64,000 bases of DNA from Entoloma clypeatum (Eukaryota; Basidiomycota; Agaricomycetes; Agaricales; Entolomataceae): assembly GCA_963565915.1 (NCBI GenBank), contig OY751491.1, forward strand, positions 1,674,001 through 1,738,000, in the 5' to 3' direction. A model generated the notes under the pieces. That model was not told the origin of the DNA. It saw only the letters and a program-made list of their open reading frames with translations, and searched no databases. Below, piece by piece: positions 11,408-21,030 of this stretch. A program made the position numbers and the translations under genes. How positions within the stretch are numbered: the first letter of the stretch is position 1; every line of letters begins with the position of its first letter.

Positions 11408-12668
11408 ATGCCAACCACGAACGTCAACCTATGGATGCTGTTCGACGGTAAAGACCAGCACGCATTATCCATTCCCCCTGAGGCGTGTCATAATCATTCA
11501 TTACATCACATCCTCTCAAATGGTTACGTTTTCTCGGGTACGCGATTTACGGCCAGGAAGGCTACATCTCCACCTTATCCAGTGGTCAAGAGATTGCAAG
11601 TTATGAAGCTCCTGTATTTTCCAGTAATTATTACTATGTATCACAAGGCAGGTCATATTCTGCTCAACGACTCAGAATCTGTGGCCCATCTAAACGACAG
11701 ACCACTGTTTGCTTGACCCTAACGCGATGGGCGACAGAACCTCACAATTCTCATTCTCATCGGATATCTCAACTCGCCGAGCTGATTTCAGAACGAGCTT
11801 GATCGCTCGTGATGGAGCTTGCGTGATGACTGGTGATTCGGAATCGGCGCAGGCATGCCACATCATCCCTCACGCAAAGGGAGACCAGGTACGTCCTGAA
11901 TGTCCCCCCGAATCATCCAGATTCCTCATTTCAAAACCAAGTACATGGTCAACCTTGTCCAGCGGAGAGATCCCGCGCTCAGCCCACCCTTGACCAGCAT
12001 TGATGATCCACGAAATGGGATCCTGCTCAGCCCCGCGCTACGCCCCCCATTTGGGGCGTCCCAGGTCGCTTTTCTGCGGGTGAGTTACACAGCTTGGGTC
12101 ATCTCGAATTGAATTGATTGCTTAGACACCCAATTTTGCAATGACCGCCGATGACGTAGCTTCTATCTTGCCACCGTTCAGCGGTCCCGCAGTTCAGCAA
12201 TCGGTTGCGACCAGTCGCCTGACGTTTCAGAACTTCACATCCCAAGCTAACGTCGTCAGAGCCATAGCAACCCACAATTCGGATGCGAGGCAATCAGACT
12301 GTGATTTGAACTGGCCACCACAATCTCTCTTCGACATCGCCTACGGTTGTGCCGCCCTCCAGACATGGGGAACGAGGCAATTCAAGATATTTGCTATGCA
12401 GCACACCGGTAACAGGGACGATGTCGGCGGTAGCACTGGAGGTGACAGTGATAATTCGAAAGGGGGTAGGGAAAGGCACAACCATTGCGCGGCGAGGCGG
12501 ACTGTGACTCGAGAGAAGGCACAAGGTGCAGTTGACATTACCGACATAGTCATACGGTTGTGGATGCACAACGCAAGGAAGGCGACACATGAAGCATCTG
12601 TGATGACGGAGGAAACGCGGGAGAAAGTCCAACAATGGCTTCAATCAACGGTTCCGTTAGATCGGTGA
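11408..12668 (+). CDS. HNH endonuclease-domain protein (HNH_2-like)
   Basis: A family common in Agaricomycetes, of unknown cellular role. The diagnostic exon ends at 11,888 and contains FRTSLIARDGACVMTGDSES and ACHIIPHAKGDQ: Cys, then the His-Ile-Ile-Pro-His motif. After a 53-bp intron comes exon 11,942-12,079 (YMVNLVQRRDPALS, DPRNGILLSPAL, FGASQVAFLR), where NGILL supplies the Asn part of the HNH core. A further short intron leads to 12,126-12,668 (TPNFAMTADDVASILPP ... QSLFDIAYGCAALQTWG ... QQWLQSTVPLDR). The first exon probably starts at ATG 11,408 (MPTTNVNLWMLFDGKDQHAL), but I could not settle the one or two introns between about 11,540 and 11,700, so the N-terminus is uncertain. Confidence 0.8.
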
Positions 12669-12966
12669 CTATTCCCTCGTACTTCGAGTCGTGCCTTGTA
12701 GATCGACGCTTGCTCATCATCGAGTACGAGGGAGCGGTTACGAGTATACGGTTTCGTTAACTGCATCGGACAGTTGTATAATAGTGGGTTGTCTGTAAGT
12801 AGGGGATACGTAGATGAGATTTTCTATCCAGGCAATACACAATGGTTCCAGGAACCTTCAAGTTGCTGACGGAGGCGGCTTGAACTTGTCGGAGGACGTC
12901 AGGTTTTTCTCATGACCTGAACAGTTCTTGTCACGTCATCTTACATCCAAGCCTCCACCTGATAGC
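12669..12966. other. Intergenic between HNH gene and BTB copy 2
   Basis: No coding evidence. A near-palindrome is visible: CTCGTACTTCGAG at 12,672-12,684 and CGAGTACGAG at 12,720-12,729. It may help terminate the HNH transcript; no stronger claim is possible. Confidence 0.4.
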
Positions 12967-13737
12967 ATGGACGCCGTCCGACTCGATCCCTCCTCTAACG
13001 CCATTCCTCGGGTGTGATTCGACGATGGAAACCTCATCATCGAAGCTGGATCCAGTCGCTTCCGAATCTTCAAAGGCCTTCTAGCCGAGAAATCGTCTGT
13101 CTTCAGCACCATGCTCTCTCTACCACAAAATCTCGATGAAAAGTTGGTAGACGCATGTCCCGTTATCCGCTTCCAAGATTCTGCACAGGACGTTGGCTAC
13201 TTCCTAAAAGCCATCTATGATGCATGGTACGCTTCATCTATTACTTACACCTTCTCAACATAAGCCACCTATAATTGCCGATATCAACCCCCCCCCCCAG
13301 CTTCTTTGAACCTCCACCAGCTACAACGCACCCAACAACCATCGCCCGCGTCCTCCGCCTCAGCATCAAGTACGACGTCCCTTACCTCCGGCGGCGTGCC
13401 CTTCAGCACCTCGACATCTGTTATCCCCTCACCCTCTCCAAGTTCGACAAGCACAATAAACAATGCACATTCCCCTTGATAAAAAACGCTTCCTTATTCC
13501 TCTCCGTCATCGCACGCGAGCTTGACCTTCTCTGGCTCCTCCCTGCCATACTGTGCTGCATCTACACCGAATCCCTACCTCACGTTGCCTCGGGCTTCAC
13601 GTGGGACGGCACAATCATGCAAATGGCTCCGATCGACCGTGACGCGTGTCTCGGTGCGATCGCCCATCTCGTACGCGCTGAGCACCAAGAACTCCTCGAC
13701 TGCTTGATGACAATGAACCTCGATGGCACTCCTGACA
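12967..13737 (+). pseudogene. BTB/POZ domain protein, copy 2, 5' part; nonsense codon and transposon disruption
   Basis: Paralog of the BTB gene at 10,302. ATG 12,967 gives MDAVRLDPSSNAIPRV and then TGA (13,015-13,017) exactly where copy 1 has TGG (VWFDDGN becomes V*FDDGN). Exon 1 ends at 13,226, the intron is 13,227-13,300, and exon 2 starts at 13,301 (FFEPPPATTHPTTIARVLRL, KYDVPYLRRRALQHLDI, LSVIARELDLLWLLPAIL). The frame is intact to MNLDGTPDT, then the sequence enters the inverted-repeat element at about 13,732. The missing C-terminus lies at 21,031-21,295. The gene is therefore dead twice over, by nonsense and by insertion. Confidence 0.88.
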
Positions 13738-14151
13738 CTGGTAAGTTTTTCTGGAGGAAAAATCTATTGTGAAAGAGGAATCCTCTTTCCTTTGGGTGTA
13801 TCTTTGAGAAAGATACAAAGTATTTCATATAGACAATTTTAGGAAACATATAACATGTTTCCAAAGTATTTCTTCTGGTAAAACTTTTCAATTTCCCAAG
13901 AGTTTTCCTCAAAGATAAACTTATTCCATTGTTCAAACAATGGATCTAGTTTTTCCTCAAGAAAAACTGTAGGATAAACCAAGGGGGTGTCGGAACGCGA
14001 CTACAGCAACACACGTCGGACTTTTTTTTTCGGCCTTGCTAGACCCCTCCCCCCCACCCCCTCCTTCCTAATATAGTATGTTATGCCCACAAACATATAT
14101 ATTTCTGTGAAAAACATGAGATAAAATAAAGGAAATACGTGGCCCTCTTGC

Positions 14152-14578
14152 TCAATTACAAAATCGACGAGCGCCGGCGCGAGGCACCGCACCCATACCT
14201 CTGCCCGCAGCCGCCGCAGCGGCTCTGAGTTCTTCTTCCCATGCGCCGAGAGGCTCAGGGCGCACAGCGCCTCTTGGAGGTCGGGCAGCGACAAGGGCGT
14301 GCAGGAGGGCAAGCACCGTTGATGTGTGTTTGAAGCCGCGGATGTACGCGCGGGCGGCGGAGAGCATGGAGGTGGTCGGGGGCAGTGAGGGTGAGGGTGA
14401 GGGTGTCAACGGAGTTGGCAATGGGAACAGTGGGAACGGGAACGGGAATGACAAGGGAGCGCGGGCTGGATACGCAGTCCCGCAGCGTGCCAGCGTCTTG
14501 GTGTGGTTGTTGAGAAGGAGGAGAGCCCGGGAGGGCATTGAGGAAGGTCGAGACGGAGCCGCAGGCCTGCAGGGGGCC
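14152..14578 (-). pseudogene. Captured host-gene fragment inside the inverted-repeat element (3' part)
   Basis: GC-rich, coding-like sequence on the minus strand with frames such as CGSVSTFLNALPGSPP and SMLSAARAYIRGFKHTST, ending RAGARRFCN and a stop at 14,152. It is not recognisable as a domain. Before Gypsy-1 inserted, it was continuous with 20,679-20,740: the minus strand there reads LRTLSLAFEGP, which joins in sense to LQACGSVSTFLNALPG across the GGGCC duplication. The frame is not uninterrupted. The leucine-rich flavour hints at an F-box or LRR protein, which is a guess. Confidence 0.5.
14574..14578 (+). repeat. Target site duplication of Gypsy-1 (left copy; right copy 20,679-20,683)
   Basis: GGGCC on both sides of the element, a 5-bp duplication typical of Ty3/gypsy integration. 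Confidence 0.9.
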
Positions 14579-15012
14579 TGTAAGGGCAACCACTTTCACT
14601 TTTCACTTTTCCTTTACTTTCCTCCTTTCCTTTCTATTCCACCATCTCCGACGTCCTCCGATCGTATCCGCTGTCTCCGACATCTTATCCGCCTCTCCGC
14701 ATCTGACGACTCCGCCCCCATCCGCTACTCCGCACGTCGGATCGCAGGTACTATCATTCATCTTGTTTCCATTCATCCTTCATCGCTACTCCCGATCATT
14801 GCTCATCATTCATGTGTCTCGTTTTATCTCTTATTTCATATCTCATTTTACTATTTATCGCAGCTAGCTTGCAGGGGAATCCTTAGAACTTTCTCTTCGG
14901 ATCTCCCTTGCAAGGTATGTGTTGTATTACTTATTAGACTGCTCAATCTAAACTTCGGATCTCCCTTGCAAGTATCTGAGTTTGAGTCTTGGATCGTAAG
15001 GTCGCCCTTACA
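14579..15012 (+). repeat. 5' LTR of Gypsy-1
   Basis: Begins TGTAAGGG and ends CCCTTACA (short inverted tips). It contains CCTTAGAACTTTCT at 14,881-14,894; the last ten bases are complementary to the primer-binding site at 15,015-15,024, so transcription probably starts near 14,881-14,885. Confidence 0.93.
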
Positions 15013-15024
15013 GTAGAAAGTTCT
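15013..15024 (+). other. Putative self-priming primer-binding site of Gypsy-1
   Basis: AGAAAGTTCT at 15,015-15,024 begins two bases after the LTR. It is the exact reverse complement of AGAACTTTCT inside the LTR (14,885-14,894). In Tf1 of fission yeast the 5' end of the mRNA folds back to prime minus-strand DNA in this way. No standard tRNA-complementary TGG start is seen. Confidence 0.6.
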
Positions 15025-15173
15025 CATCTAATTGGACCGGGTCCGATTGCATCGTTGTCACGATTCCGCGCTTCGGAGTAGCTTCGTCCGCGTCCGACTC
15101 CGATACATCTCACACCCCTTCCAGTTCTTCTAATTACCTCTCCGTAACCGGTGATTCTGCTCCGCGCATAGTA

Positions 15174-16328
15174 ATGGACGACCCCAATCGCCTTGAACAG
15201 CTCGAGCACGAGTTCCAGGAACAACGTCAAACTCTCGCTGATATCTCGACTCAACTTGACCAACTCCTCCTCGCCTTCAACGCAATTCCTGCCCCAGCTC
15301 CGCCACCTATCCCACCTGCTCCCGCACCCGCACCTCCACCTGCTCCGCTCGCTCCGGCCAATCCGGGCGTGCGTCGAGCAAAACCCGCCAATCCGTCAGA
15401 CTTCGACGGATCGCGCGCAAATGGCTGGACCTTTCTAAACTCCTGTGAATTGTTTATGGGGCTGGCTCCGGAACAGTTCGCAGACGACCACGCTAAAATT
15501 TATTGGGCCTTATCTTTCATGAAGAGTGGACGCGCAGCACGCTTTGCGGATCGCATTATCCGACAAGAGCGGAGGACCGGTGCTCCGCCTTATCGGACTT
15601 GGGTGGACTTCCGCGCCGTCTTTACAACGGAGTTCACTCCGAAGAATGAGGAACAGGACGCGAGACTGATCCTCGAAGGAGAATCCTATTATCAAGGTCA
15701 ACGGGATGTCGAGACCTATATTGACGAGTTCAAAGACTACATTGACAAAGCAGGCTATCAGGAGGATACCAACATCGTACTCAAATTCCGCCATGGTCTC
15801 CGTTCCGACATTCAGAACGAGATCGCCACCCTGACCCACGGACGGCCTGCGGACGACAACCCCGATGAGTGGTACTCTGCAGCACGAGTCAACGACGACA
15901 ATAGAATTGCCAACAAAGCCTTCAAAGCCACTGCTCCGACCCGCACATCTGCCTTCCGCAACGTCGTCGGACCAAGAGTACCTGGCACCTCAGTATTCCC
16001 TCGCCCCTACATTCCATTCACTCCGCGTCCAGCTCCGCTCACATCCGCAACCGCTCCGCCGACAAGGGACCCTAATGCAATGGACATTGATACTTCACGC
16101 GTCAAAGGCAAGAATGCCAATGCATGCTTCAGATGTAACAAAACGGGTCACTTCAGTCGTGAATGCCCCCTTCGCTTCGACGTCCGATTCATGACGATGG
16201 AGGAACAAGACGAGTTTATCATGGAACAACTCGCGGTCAAGGACGCGGCGGAAGGCAACTCCGTTCCGCCCACGGAGTCTGCGGAGTCGGAGGGAGGACA
16301 GGAGGATTTTCCTCCTCACAACGAGTGA
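15174..16328 (+). CDS. gag: Gag polyprotein of Gypsy-1
   Basis: 384 residues forming the capsid-like shell of the element. An N-terminal coiled-coil-like stretch (LEQLEHEFQEQRQTLADIST) is followed by a Pro/Ala-rich linker (about residues 38-65). The retrotransposon gag domain covers about residues 75-210 (NGWTFLNSCELFMG, WVDFRAVFTTEFTP, YIDEFKDYIDKAGY). There is one CCHC zinc knuckle, CFRCNKTGHFSREC (about residues 319-332), for RNA binding. The acidic C-terminus overlaps pol, which lies in the -1 frame. The start is the first ATG after a 160-bp leader. Confidence 0.95.
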   Translation: MDDPNRLEQLEHEFQEQRQTLADISTQLDQLLLAFNAIPAPAPPPIPPAPAPAPPPAPLAPANPGVRRAKPANPSDFDGSRANGWTFLNSCELFMGLAPEQFADDHAKIYWALSFMKSGRAARFADRIIRQERRTGAPPYRTWVDFRAVFTTEFTPKNEEQDARLILEGESYYQGQRDVETYIDEFKDYIDKAGYQEDTNIVLKFRHGLRSDIQNEIATLTHGRPADDNPDEWYSAARVNDDNRIANKAFKATAPTRTSAFRNVVGPRVPGTSVFPRPYIPFTPRPAPLTSATAPPTRDPNAMDIDTSRVKGKNANACFRCNKTGHFSRECPLRFDVRFMTMEEQDEFIMEQLAVKDAAEGNSVPPTESAESEGGQEDFPPHNE

Positions 16329-19300
16329 ACAGTGCGCCCTCGTTGTCTACTAAAAATCGTTATGCTGCCTTATTTATGGAACAATATGATCCTATACCCT
16401 CCATCTCTAAGCCTGCAAACGATCCTATAGTCGCACCCAACTCCGCAAACCCTATCCGCATCCGCTTCTCTAAGTGGGAGCGGCGGCTTCCAAAACAATA
16501 TGTTCTCGCCGCAGCCGCTCGCTCCGACAATTCCCTCGAACTAGACATAGTTCTCGAAACTACCGACACTAAAGACACACTATCACAAAAGGCCTTACTC
16601 GACAGTGGGGCAACAGGATCGTTTATTGAACGTACTCTGGTCGAGAAACACCGACTCTCTACTCGAAAACTACAACGCGCAATTCCGGTATACAACATCG
16701 ACGGAACTCCGAATGAGGCCGGAGCAATAACGGAGGTGTTGGACGTAGTGCTCCGCTATCGGGATCACTCGGAACGGACCCAGCTTGCAGTCACAAGTTT
16801 GGGAAAACAAGAAATCGTGTTAGGCTTCACTTGGCTCAAAGAACACAACCCCGAGGTAGATTGGACTTCAGGGGAAGTGAAGATGAGCCGGTGTCCTGCA
16901 CGATGTCGGACATGCCAACAGGAGGCAGCCCAAGAGCGGAAGGAGCGGAAGTTTGAACAAGTCCGCATCCGAGCCTGTCGGATGGGTTCCACTCCGACGT
17001 CCGGTCTAGAGGAGGAGGCTCCACGCGGCCCATGGGTGGAGGATGTCACAGAAGGAGAAGAAACGGAGGAGTTAGCAGAAGACGATGAGGAAGAGGATGA
17101 GTTTGAGGAGGGAGACCGCCTTTTTGTCGGAACAGTACCTGCGGAGGCGGAGTTCATCCGCGCTTCATCCAATATCTCGCAACGTCTATCGGAGGCCTTC
17201 CTCAGTAACCAGAAACCCAAATCTTTCCACGATTCCGTACCAGACCACTTGTTTGATTTCGAAGACGTATTCTCAAAGACCTCTTTCGACACCTTACCGG
17301 AAGAGCGGACGTGGGACCACGCCATTGAACTTGTTCCGGACGCCTCTCCGGCGGGTTGTAAGGTATATCCGCTCGCCCCGAACGAACAGAAAGAACTCGA
17401 CGCGTTTTTGGAGGAAAACCTTGCAACTGGTCGGATCCGCCCTTCCAAGTCTCCGATGGCATCTCCGGTGTTCTATATCAAGAAAAAGGATGGCTCCCTT
17501 CGTCTTGTACAAGACTACCGGTCACTCAATTCCAAAACTATCAAAAACAAGTATCCGCTTCCGCTCATATCCGAACTGATCAATAAACTTCAACGCGCTC
17601 AATACTTCACCAAACTCGACATCCGCTGGGGTTACAACAATGTACGGATAAAGCCCGGAGACGAGTGGAAGGCCGCTTTTCGGACCAATCGCGGACTCTA
17701 TGAACCATTGGTGATGTTCTTCGGCCTCACTAATAGTCCATCCACATTCCAGACTATGATGAACGAGATCTTTCAGGACCTTATCACTGAAGGTGTAGTT
17801 TGTGTTTACCTTGACGATATACTCATCTTCACGGAGACCCTTGCGGAACATCGGAGGGTCACACGGATTGTACTGGAACGACTTCGCGAACACAAACTCT
17901 ATCTAAAACCAGAGAAATGCGAGTTTGAGCAAACGCGCATTGAATACTTAGGCCTTATTATTGAACAAGGACGCGTAGAGATGGATCCGGTGAAAGTAGC
18001 GGGGGTCGCGGAGTGGCCTGCTCCGACAAACGTCCGAGAAGTACAGTCCTTTCTGGGGTTCACTAACTTCTATCGCCGTTTTATTGAAGGGTTTTCGGAC
18101 ATCGCGCGCCCTCTTTTCGAGCTCACGAAGAAGGGGCACCTCTGGTCTTGGAAGGAAGGAGAAGTGTCCGCATTTGCGGAGTTGAAGCGGAGGATTACAT
18201 CCGCTCCGATCCTGGTCTTAGCTGATCATCGAAAGGAGTGGCGGGTAGAAGCGGATAGCTCGGACTTTGCAACCGGAGCAGTACTGTCCCAACCAACAGA
18301 GGACGGTAAGTGGCACCCTGTCGCATTCTATTCCAAAAGCCTCAGTCCGGTGGAACGCAACTACGAGATCTATGACAAGGAGATGTTGGCAGTGGTCCGC
18401 GCATTAGAGGAGTGGAGGCACTTCCTTGAAGGAGCGGAGAAGACAGTGGAGATTTGGACGGACCACAAAAATCTTGAGTACTTCATGACAGCTCAAAAAC
18501 TAAATCGACGACAAGCTAGATGGTCCTTATACCTCGCTCGTTTCGATTTTAAAATGCACCATCGACCTGGAAAGTCAATGGGCAAGTCCGACGCTTTGTC
18601 CCGACGAGCGGACCACGGAGATGGATCGCGGGACAACGAAAACATCATCCTTCTTCGACCAGAATTGTTTGCAGTGCGAGCAATGCGTGGGGTAACTGTT
18701 CAAGGGGAAGAACGCGACGTCCTCTGCCAGGTCCGACAGGGAATCCGAGAGGGGCTACTGGAGGATAGTGTGGCGGAGGTCGTCAGATCCCTTCCGACCG
18801 TCGGAGCGGGGTCCGTCCGAAGTGCGGAGTGGAGGCAAGCGGAAGGTTTGCTCTACTTCAGGGATCGTATCTATGTTCCTAATAATCCCCAACTGCGTCA
18901 TCGGATCCTCACACAACACCACGACACTCCGGTGGCCGGACATCCGGGACGGTGGAAAACCTTGGAACTGGTGTCGCGCAATTACTGGTGGCCACACATG
19001 TCTCGTTTAATAGGTCAATATTGCAAGACATGCGACTCATGCCTCCGCACCAAGGTCCGACGCACTCCGCCCTCCGGAGAGCTCAATCCACTACCGGTCC
19101 CCACGGAGCGGTGGCAAGTAACCAGTGTTGACTTCATTACTGAACTACCAGAAGCCCACGGCTACGACGCTATCATGGTGGTAGTGGACTCAGTAGGGAA
19201 GCGGGGACACTTCATCCCGACGCACTCCGACATCTCCGCACTCGGGACTGCACGCTCCTATATTCAAAACGTCTGGAAACTCCACGGACTACCGGAGGCC

Positions 19301-20233
19301 ATTGTCTCCGACCGCGGACCACAGTTTGTCGCCAAGTTCACGCGCGAACTATATAGGCTACTTGGCATTAAGATTGCTGCCTCGACAGCCTACCATCCGC
19401 AGTCGGACGGACAGACGGAGCGGGTCAATCAAGGATTGGAACAATATCTTCGCCTATTCGTCAATGAACGTCAAGATGATTGGGACGAATGGCTTCCGAT
19501 GGCTGAATTTGCATACAACAACCATGTTCACGCATCGACACGTCAAACTCCGTTCTACATTGACACCGGCCGCCATCCGCGCATGGGATTCGAACCTCGC
19601 GAGAAGCGGACGGAAATCGAGGCGGTAGCGGATTTCAGCGAGCGGATGAAGTCCGCTCTGGAAGAGGCTCGCGCAGCACTAACAAAGGCAAAGGACGACA
19701 TGGCGCGATACTACAACCAGCATCGGAGCACCACTCCGACATTCCGCCCGGGGGACAAGGTCTTTTTAGACTCATCGGACCTCAAAACCACCCGACCCAC
19801 AAAAAAACTTGCACATCGGTACGTAGGCCCTTTCCCAGTGGTCCGACCTGTCGGAACACATGCCTACGAACTTCGCCTTCCCCCTTCCATGTCCCGCATT
19901 CACCCAGTATTCCACGTCGTCAAACTTTCATTAGTTCCCGACGACCCTTTCCGACGCCAAGTCCGCTCTCCTCCGCCTCCGACGGTAGTGGGAGAAGAAT
20001 TGGAGTATGATGTTGAAAACCTCTTGGACAGCCGACTGCATCGAGGCAAGCTTCAATTCTTGGTCAAATGGAAGGGATATGGCTACGAAGAGAATTCCTG
20101 GGAAGCAGAAGACAATGTCCACGCTCCGCGCCTAGTCCGCGACTTCTACCGACGTCATCCGGGAGCTCCGCGTCGGATCTCCGCTGCGATATTCGACTCG
20201 TTTCGCCTGACACGTCGAGACGCCGTGCCTTGA
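16163..20233 (+). CDS. pol: Pol polyprotein of Gypsy-1 (PR-RT-RNaseH-IN-chromodomain)
   Basis: The open frame is 1,356 codons from the first ATG; it overlaps the end of gag by about 166 bp in the -1 frame, so Pol is likely made by -1 frameshifting rather than from that ATG. Domains in order: aspartic protease (LLDSGATGSFIE), reverse transcriptase ([15 protein letters not shown]; catalytic VYLDDILIF), RNase H (VEADSSDFATGAVLSQ; YEIYDKEMLAVV), integrase zinc-binding HHCC (HHDTPVAGHPGRW...CKTCDSC), integrase core D-D-E (SVDFITELP; SDRGPQFVAKF; SDGQTERVNQG), a GPF/Y-like module (YVGPFPVV) and a C-terminal chromodomain (LDSRLHRGKLQFLVKWKGYG ... NSWEAEDNV), which targets integration to marked chromatin. 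All catalytic motifs are present. Confidence 0.95.
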   Translation: MPPSLRRPIHDDGGTRRVYHGTTRGQGRGGRQLRSAHGVCGVGGRTGGFSSSQRVNSAPSLSTKNRYAALFMEQYDPIPSISKPANDPIVAPNSANPIRIRFSKWERRLPKQYVLAAAARSDNSLELDIVLETTDTKDTLSQKALLDSGATGSFIERTLVEKHRLSTRKLQRAIPVYNIDGTPNEAGAITEVLDVVLRYRDHSERTQLAVTSLGKQEIVLGFTWLKEHNPEVDWTSGEVKMSRCPARCRTCQQEAAQERKERKFEQVRIRACRMGSTPTSGLEEEAPRGPWVEDVTEGEETEELAEDDEEEDEFEEGDRLFVGTVPAEAEFIRASSNISQRLSEAFLSNQKPKSFHDSVPDHLFDFEDVFSKTSFDTLPEERTWDHAIELVPDASPAGCKVYPLAPNEQKELDAFLEENLATGRIRPSKSPMASPVFYIKKKDGSLRLVQDYRSLNSKTIKNKYPLPLISELINKLQRAQYFTKLDIRWGYNNVRIKPGDEWKAAFRTNRGLYEPLVMFFGLTNSPSTFQTMMNEIFQDLITEGVVCVYLDDILIFTETLAEHRRVTRIVLERLREHKLYLKPEKCEFEQTRIEYLGLIIEQGRVEMDPVKVAGVAEWPAPTNVREVQSFLGFTNFYRRFIEGFSDIARPLFELTKKGHLWSWKEGEVSAFAELKRRITSAPILVLADHRKEWRVEADSSDFATGAVLSQPTEDGKWHPVAFYSKSLSPVERNYEIYDKEMLAVVRALEEWRHFLEGAEKTVEIWTDHKNLEYFMTAQKLNRRQARWSLYLARFDFKMHHRPGKSMGKSDALSRRADHGDGSRDNENIILLRPELFAVRAMRGVTVQGEERDVLCQVRQGIREGLLEDSVAEVVRSLPTVGAGSVRSAEWRQAEGLLYFRDRIYVPNNPQLRHRILTQHHDTPVAGHPGRWKTLELVSRNYWWPHMSRLIGQYCKTCDSCLRTKVRRTPPSGELNPLPVPTERWQVTSVDFITELPEAHGYDAIMVVVDSVGKRGHFIPTHSDISALGTARSYIQNVWKLHGLPEAIVSDRGPQFVAKFTRELYRLLGIKIAASTAYHPQSDGQTERVNQGLEQYLRLFVNERQDDWDEWLPMAEFAYNNHVHASTRQTPFYIDTGRHPRMGFEPREKRTEIEAVADFSERMKSALEEARAALTKAKDDMARYYNQHRSTTPTFRPGDKVFLDSSDLKTTRPTKKLAHRYVGPFPVVRPVGTHAYELRLPPSMSRIHPVFHVVKLSLVPDDPFRRQVRSPPPPTVVGEELEYDVENLLDSRLHRGKLQFLVKWKGYGYEENSWEAEDNVHAPRLVRDFYRRHPGAPRRISAAIFDSFRLTRRDAVP
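16303..16312 (+). promoter_or_regulatory. Candidate recoding motif at the gag-pol overlap
   Basis: AGGATTTTCC lies 13 nt before the gag stop codon. The same ten bases occur at the same place in family B (24,120-24,129; 35,108-35,117), although gag and pol of the two families are strongly diverged. It is not a canonical X-XXY-YYZ slippery heptamer. Conservation and position suggest a frameshift site; this is inference. Confidence 0.4.
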
Positions 20234-20244
20234 AGGGGGGGTGA

Positions 20245-20678
20245 TGTAAGGGCAACCACTTTCACTTTTCACTTTTCCTTTACTTTCCTCCTTTCCTTTC
20301 TATTCCACCATCTCCGACGTCCTCCGATCGTATCCGCTGTCTCCGACATCTTATCCGCCTCTCCGCATCTGACGACTCCGCCCCCATCCGCTACTCCGCA
20401 CGTCGGATCGCAGGTACTATCATTCATCTTGTTTCCATTCATCCTTCATCGCTACTCCCGATCATTGCTCATCATTCATGTGTCTCGTTTTATCTCTTAT
20501 TTCATATCTCATTTTACTATTTATCGCAGCTAGCTTGCAGGGGAATCCTTAGAACTTTCTCTTCGGATCTCCCTTGCAAGGTATGTGTTGTATTACTTAT
20601 TAGACTGCTCAATCTAAACTTCGGATCTCCCTTGCAAGTATCTGAGTTTGAGTCTTGGATCGTAAGGTCGCCCTTACA
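20245..20678 (+). repeat. 3' LTR of Gypsy-1
   Basis: 434 bp, same length and apparently the same sequence as the 5' LTR, directly preceded by the polypurine tract GAAGGGGGGGTGA. Apparent identity indicates recent insertion. Confidence 0.93.
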
Positions 20679-20683
20679 GGGCC

Positions 20684-20780
20684 TTCGAACGCGAGGCTCA
20701 GGGTGCGGAGACGGGGGGAGATGCCAGAAAGAAACTCGTGTGTTGCTGGGCATCCTGACTGCCGTTTTCGGCCAATTAAT
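20684..20780 (-). pseudogene. Captured gene fragment, 5' part (other side of Gypsy-1)
   Basis: The minus strand reads SPRLRTLSLAFEGP, which connects to LQACGSVSTFLNAL at 14,530-14,578 when Gypsy-1 and one GGGCC are removed. Beyond about 20,780 the sequence becomes the inner inverted repeat (GTGTCGGAC, runs of T and C). Confidence 0.45.
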
Positions 20781-21030
20781 CTGGGTGTCGGACTTTTTTT
20801 TTTCACCCCCGAGGACCCCCCCCCCCCACCCACGTGTGTTGCCGGGATCGCGTTCCGACACCCCCTTGGGATAAACAAAAAGTTTTTTGGCCAAAAATAT
20901 TTGAAAAAAACATTACATGTTTCTGGAAAATTTCCATATAAAATACCTTGTATCTTTCTTAAAGATATACCCAAAGGAAAGAGGATTCCTCTTTCATAAT
21001 GAATTTTTCCTCCAGAAAAACTTATCAGTG

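Larger units (their letters stand above)
14579..20678 (+). mobile_element. Gypsy-1: complete, young Ty3/gypsy chromovirus
   Basis: Two 434-bp LTRs (14,579-15,012 and 20,245-20,678) that look identical by eye, intact gag and pol, a polypurine tract (GAAGGGGGGGTGA, 20,232-20,244), a primer-binding region at 15,013-15,024 and a GGGCC target duplication. Pol carries a C-terminal chromodomain, placing it in the chromovirus branch. Nothing in the coding sequence appears broken, so it could be autonomous. It sits within the inverted-repeat element that disrupts BTB copy 2, so it arrived later. Confidence 0.95.

Noticed and set aside
13736..21030. CACTA (CACTG...CAGTG) element call for the BTB insertion
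   Set aside because: Flanks are TGA and TCA, not a direct 2-3-bp duplication, and no CACTA transposase is present; kept as unclassified.
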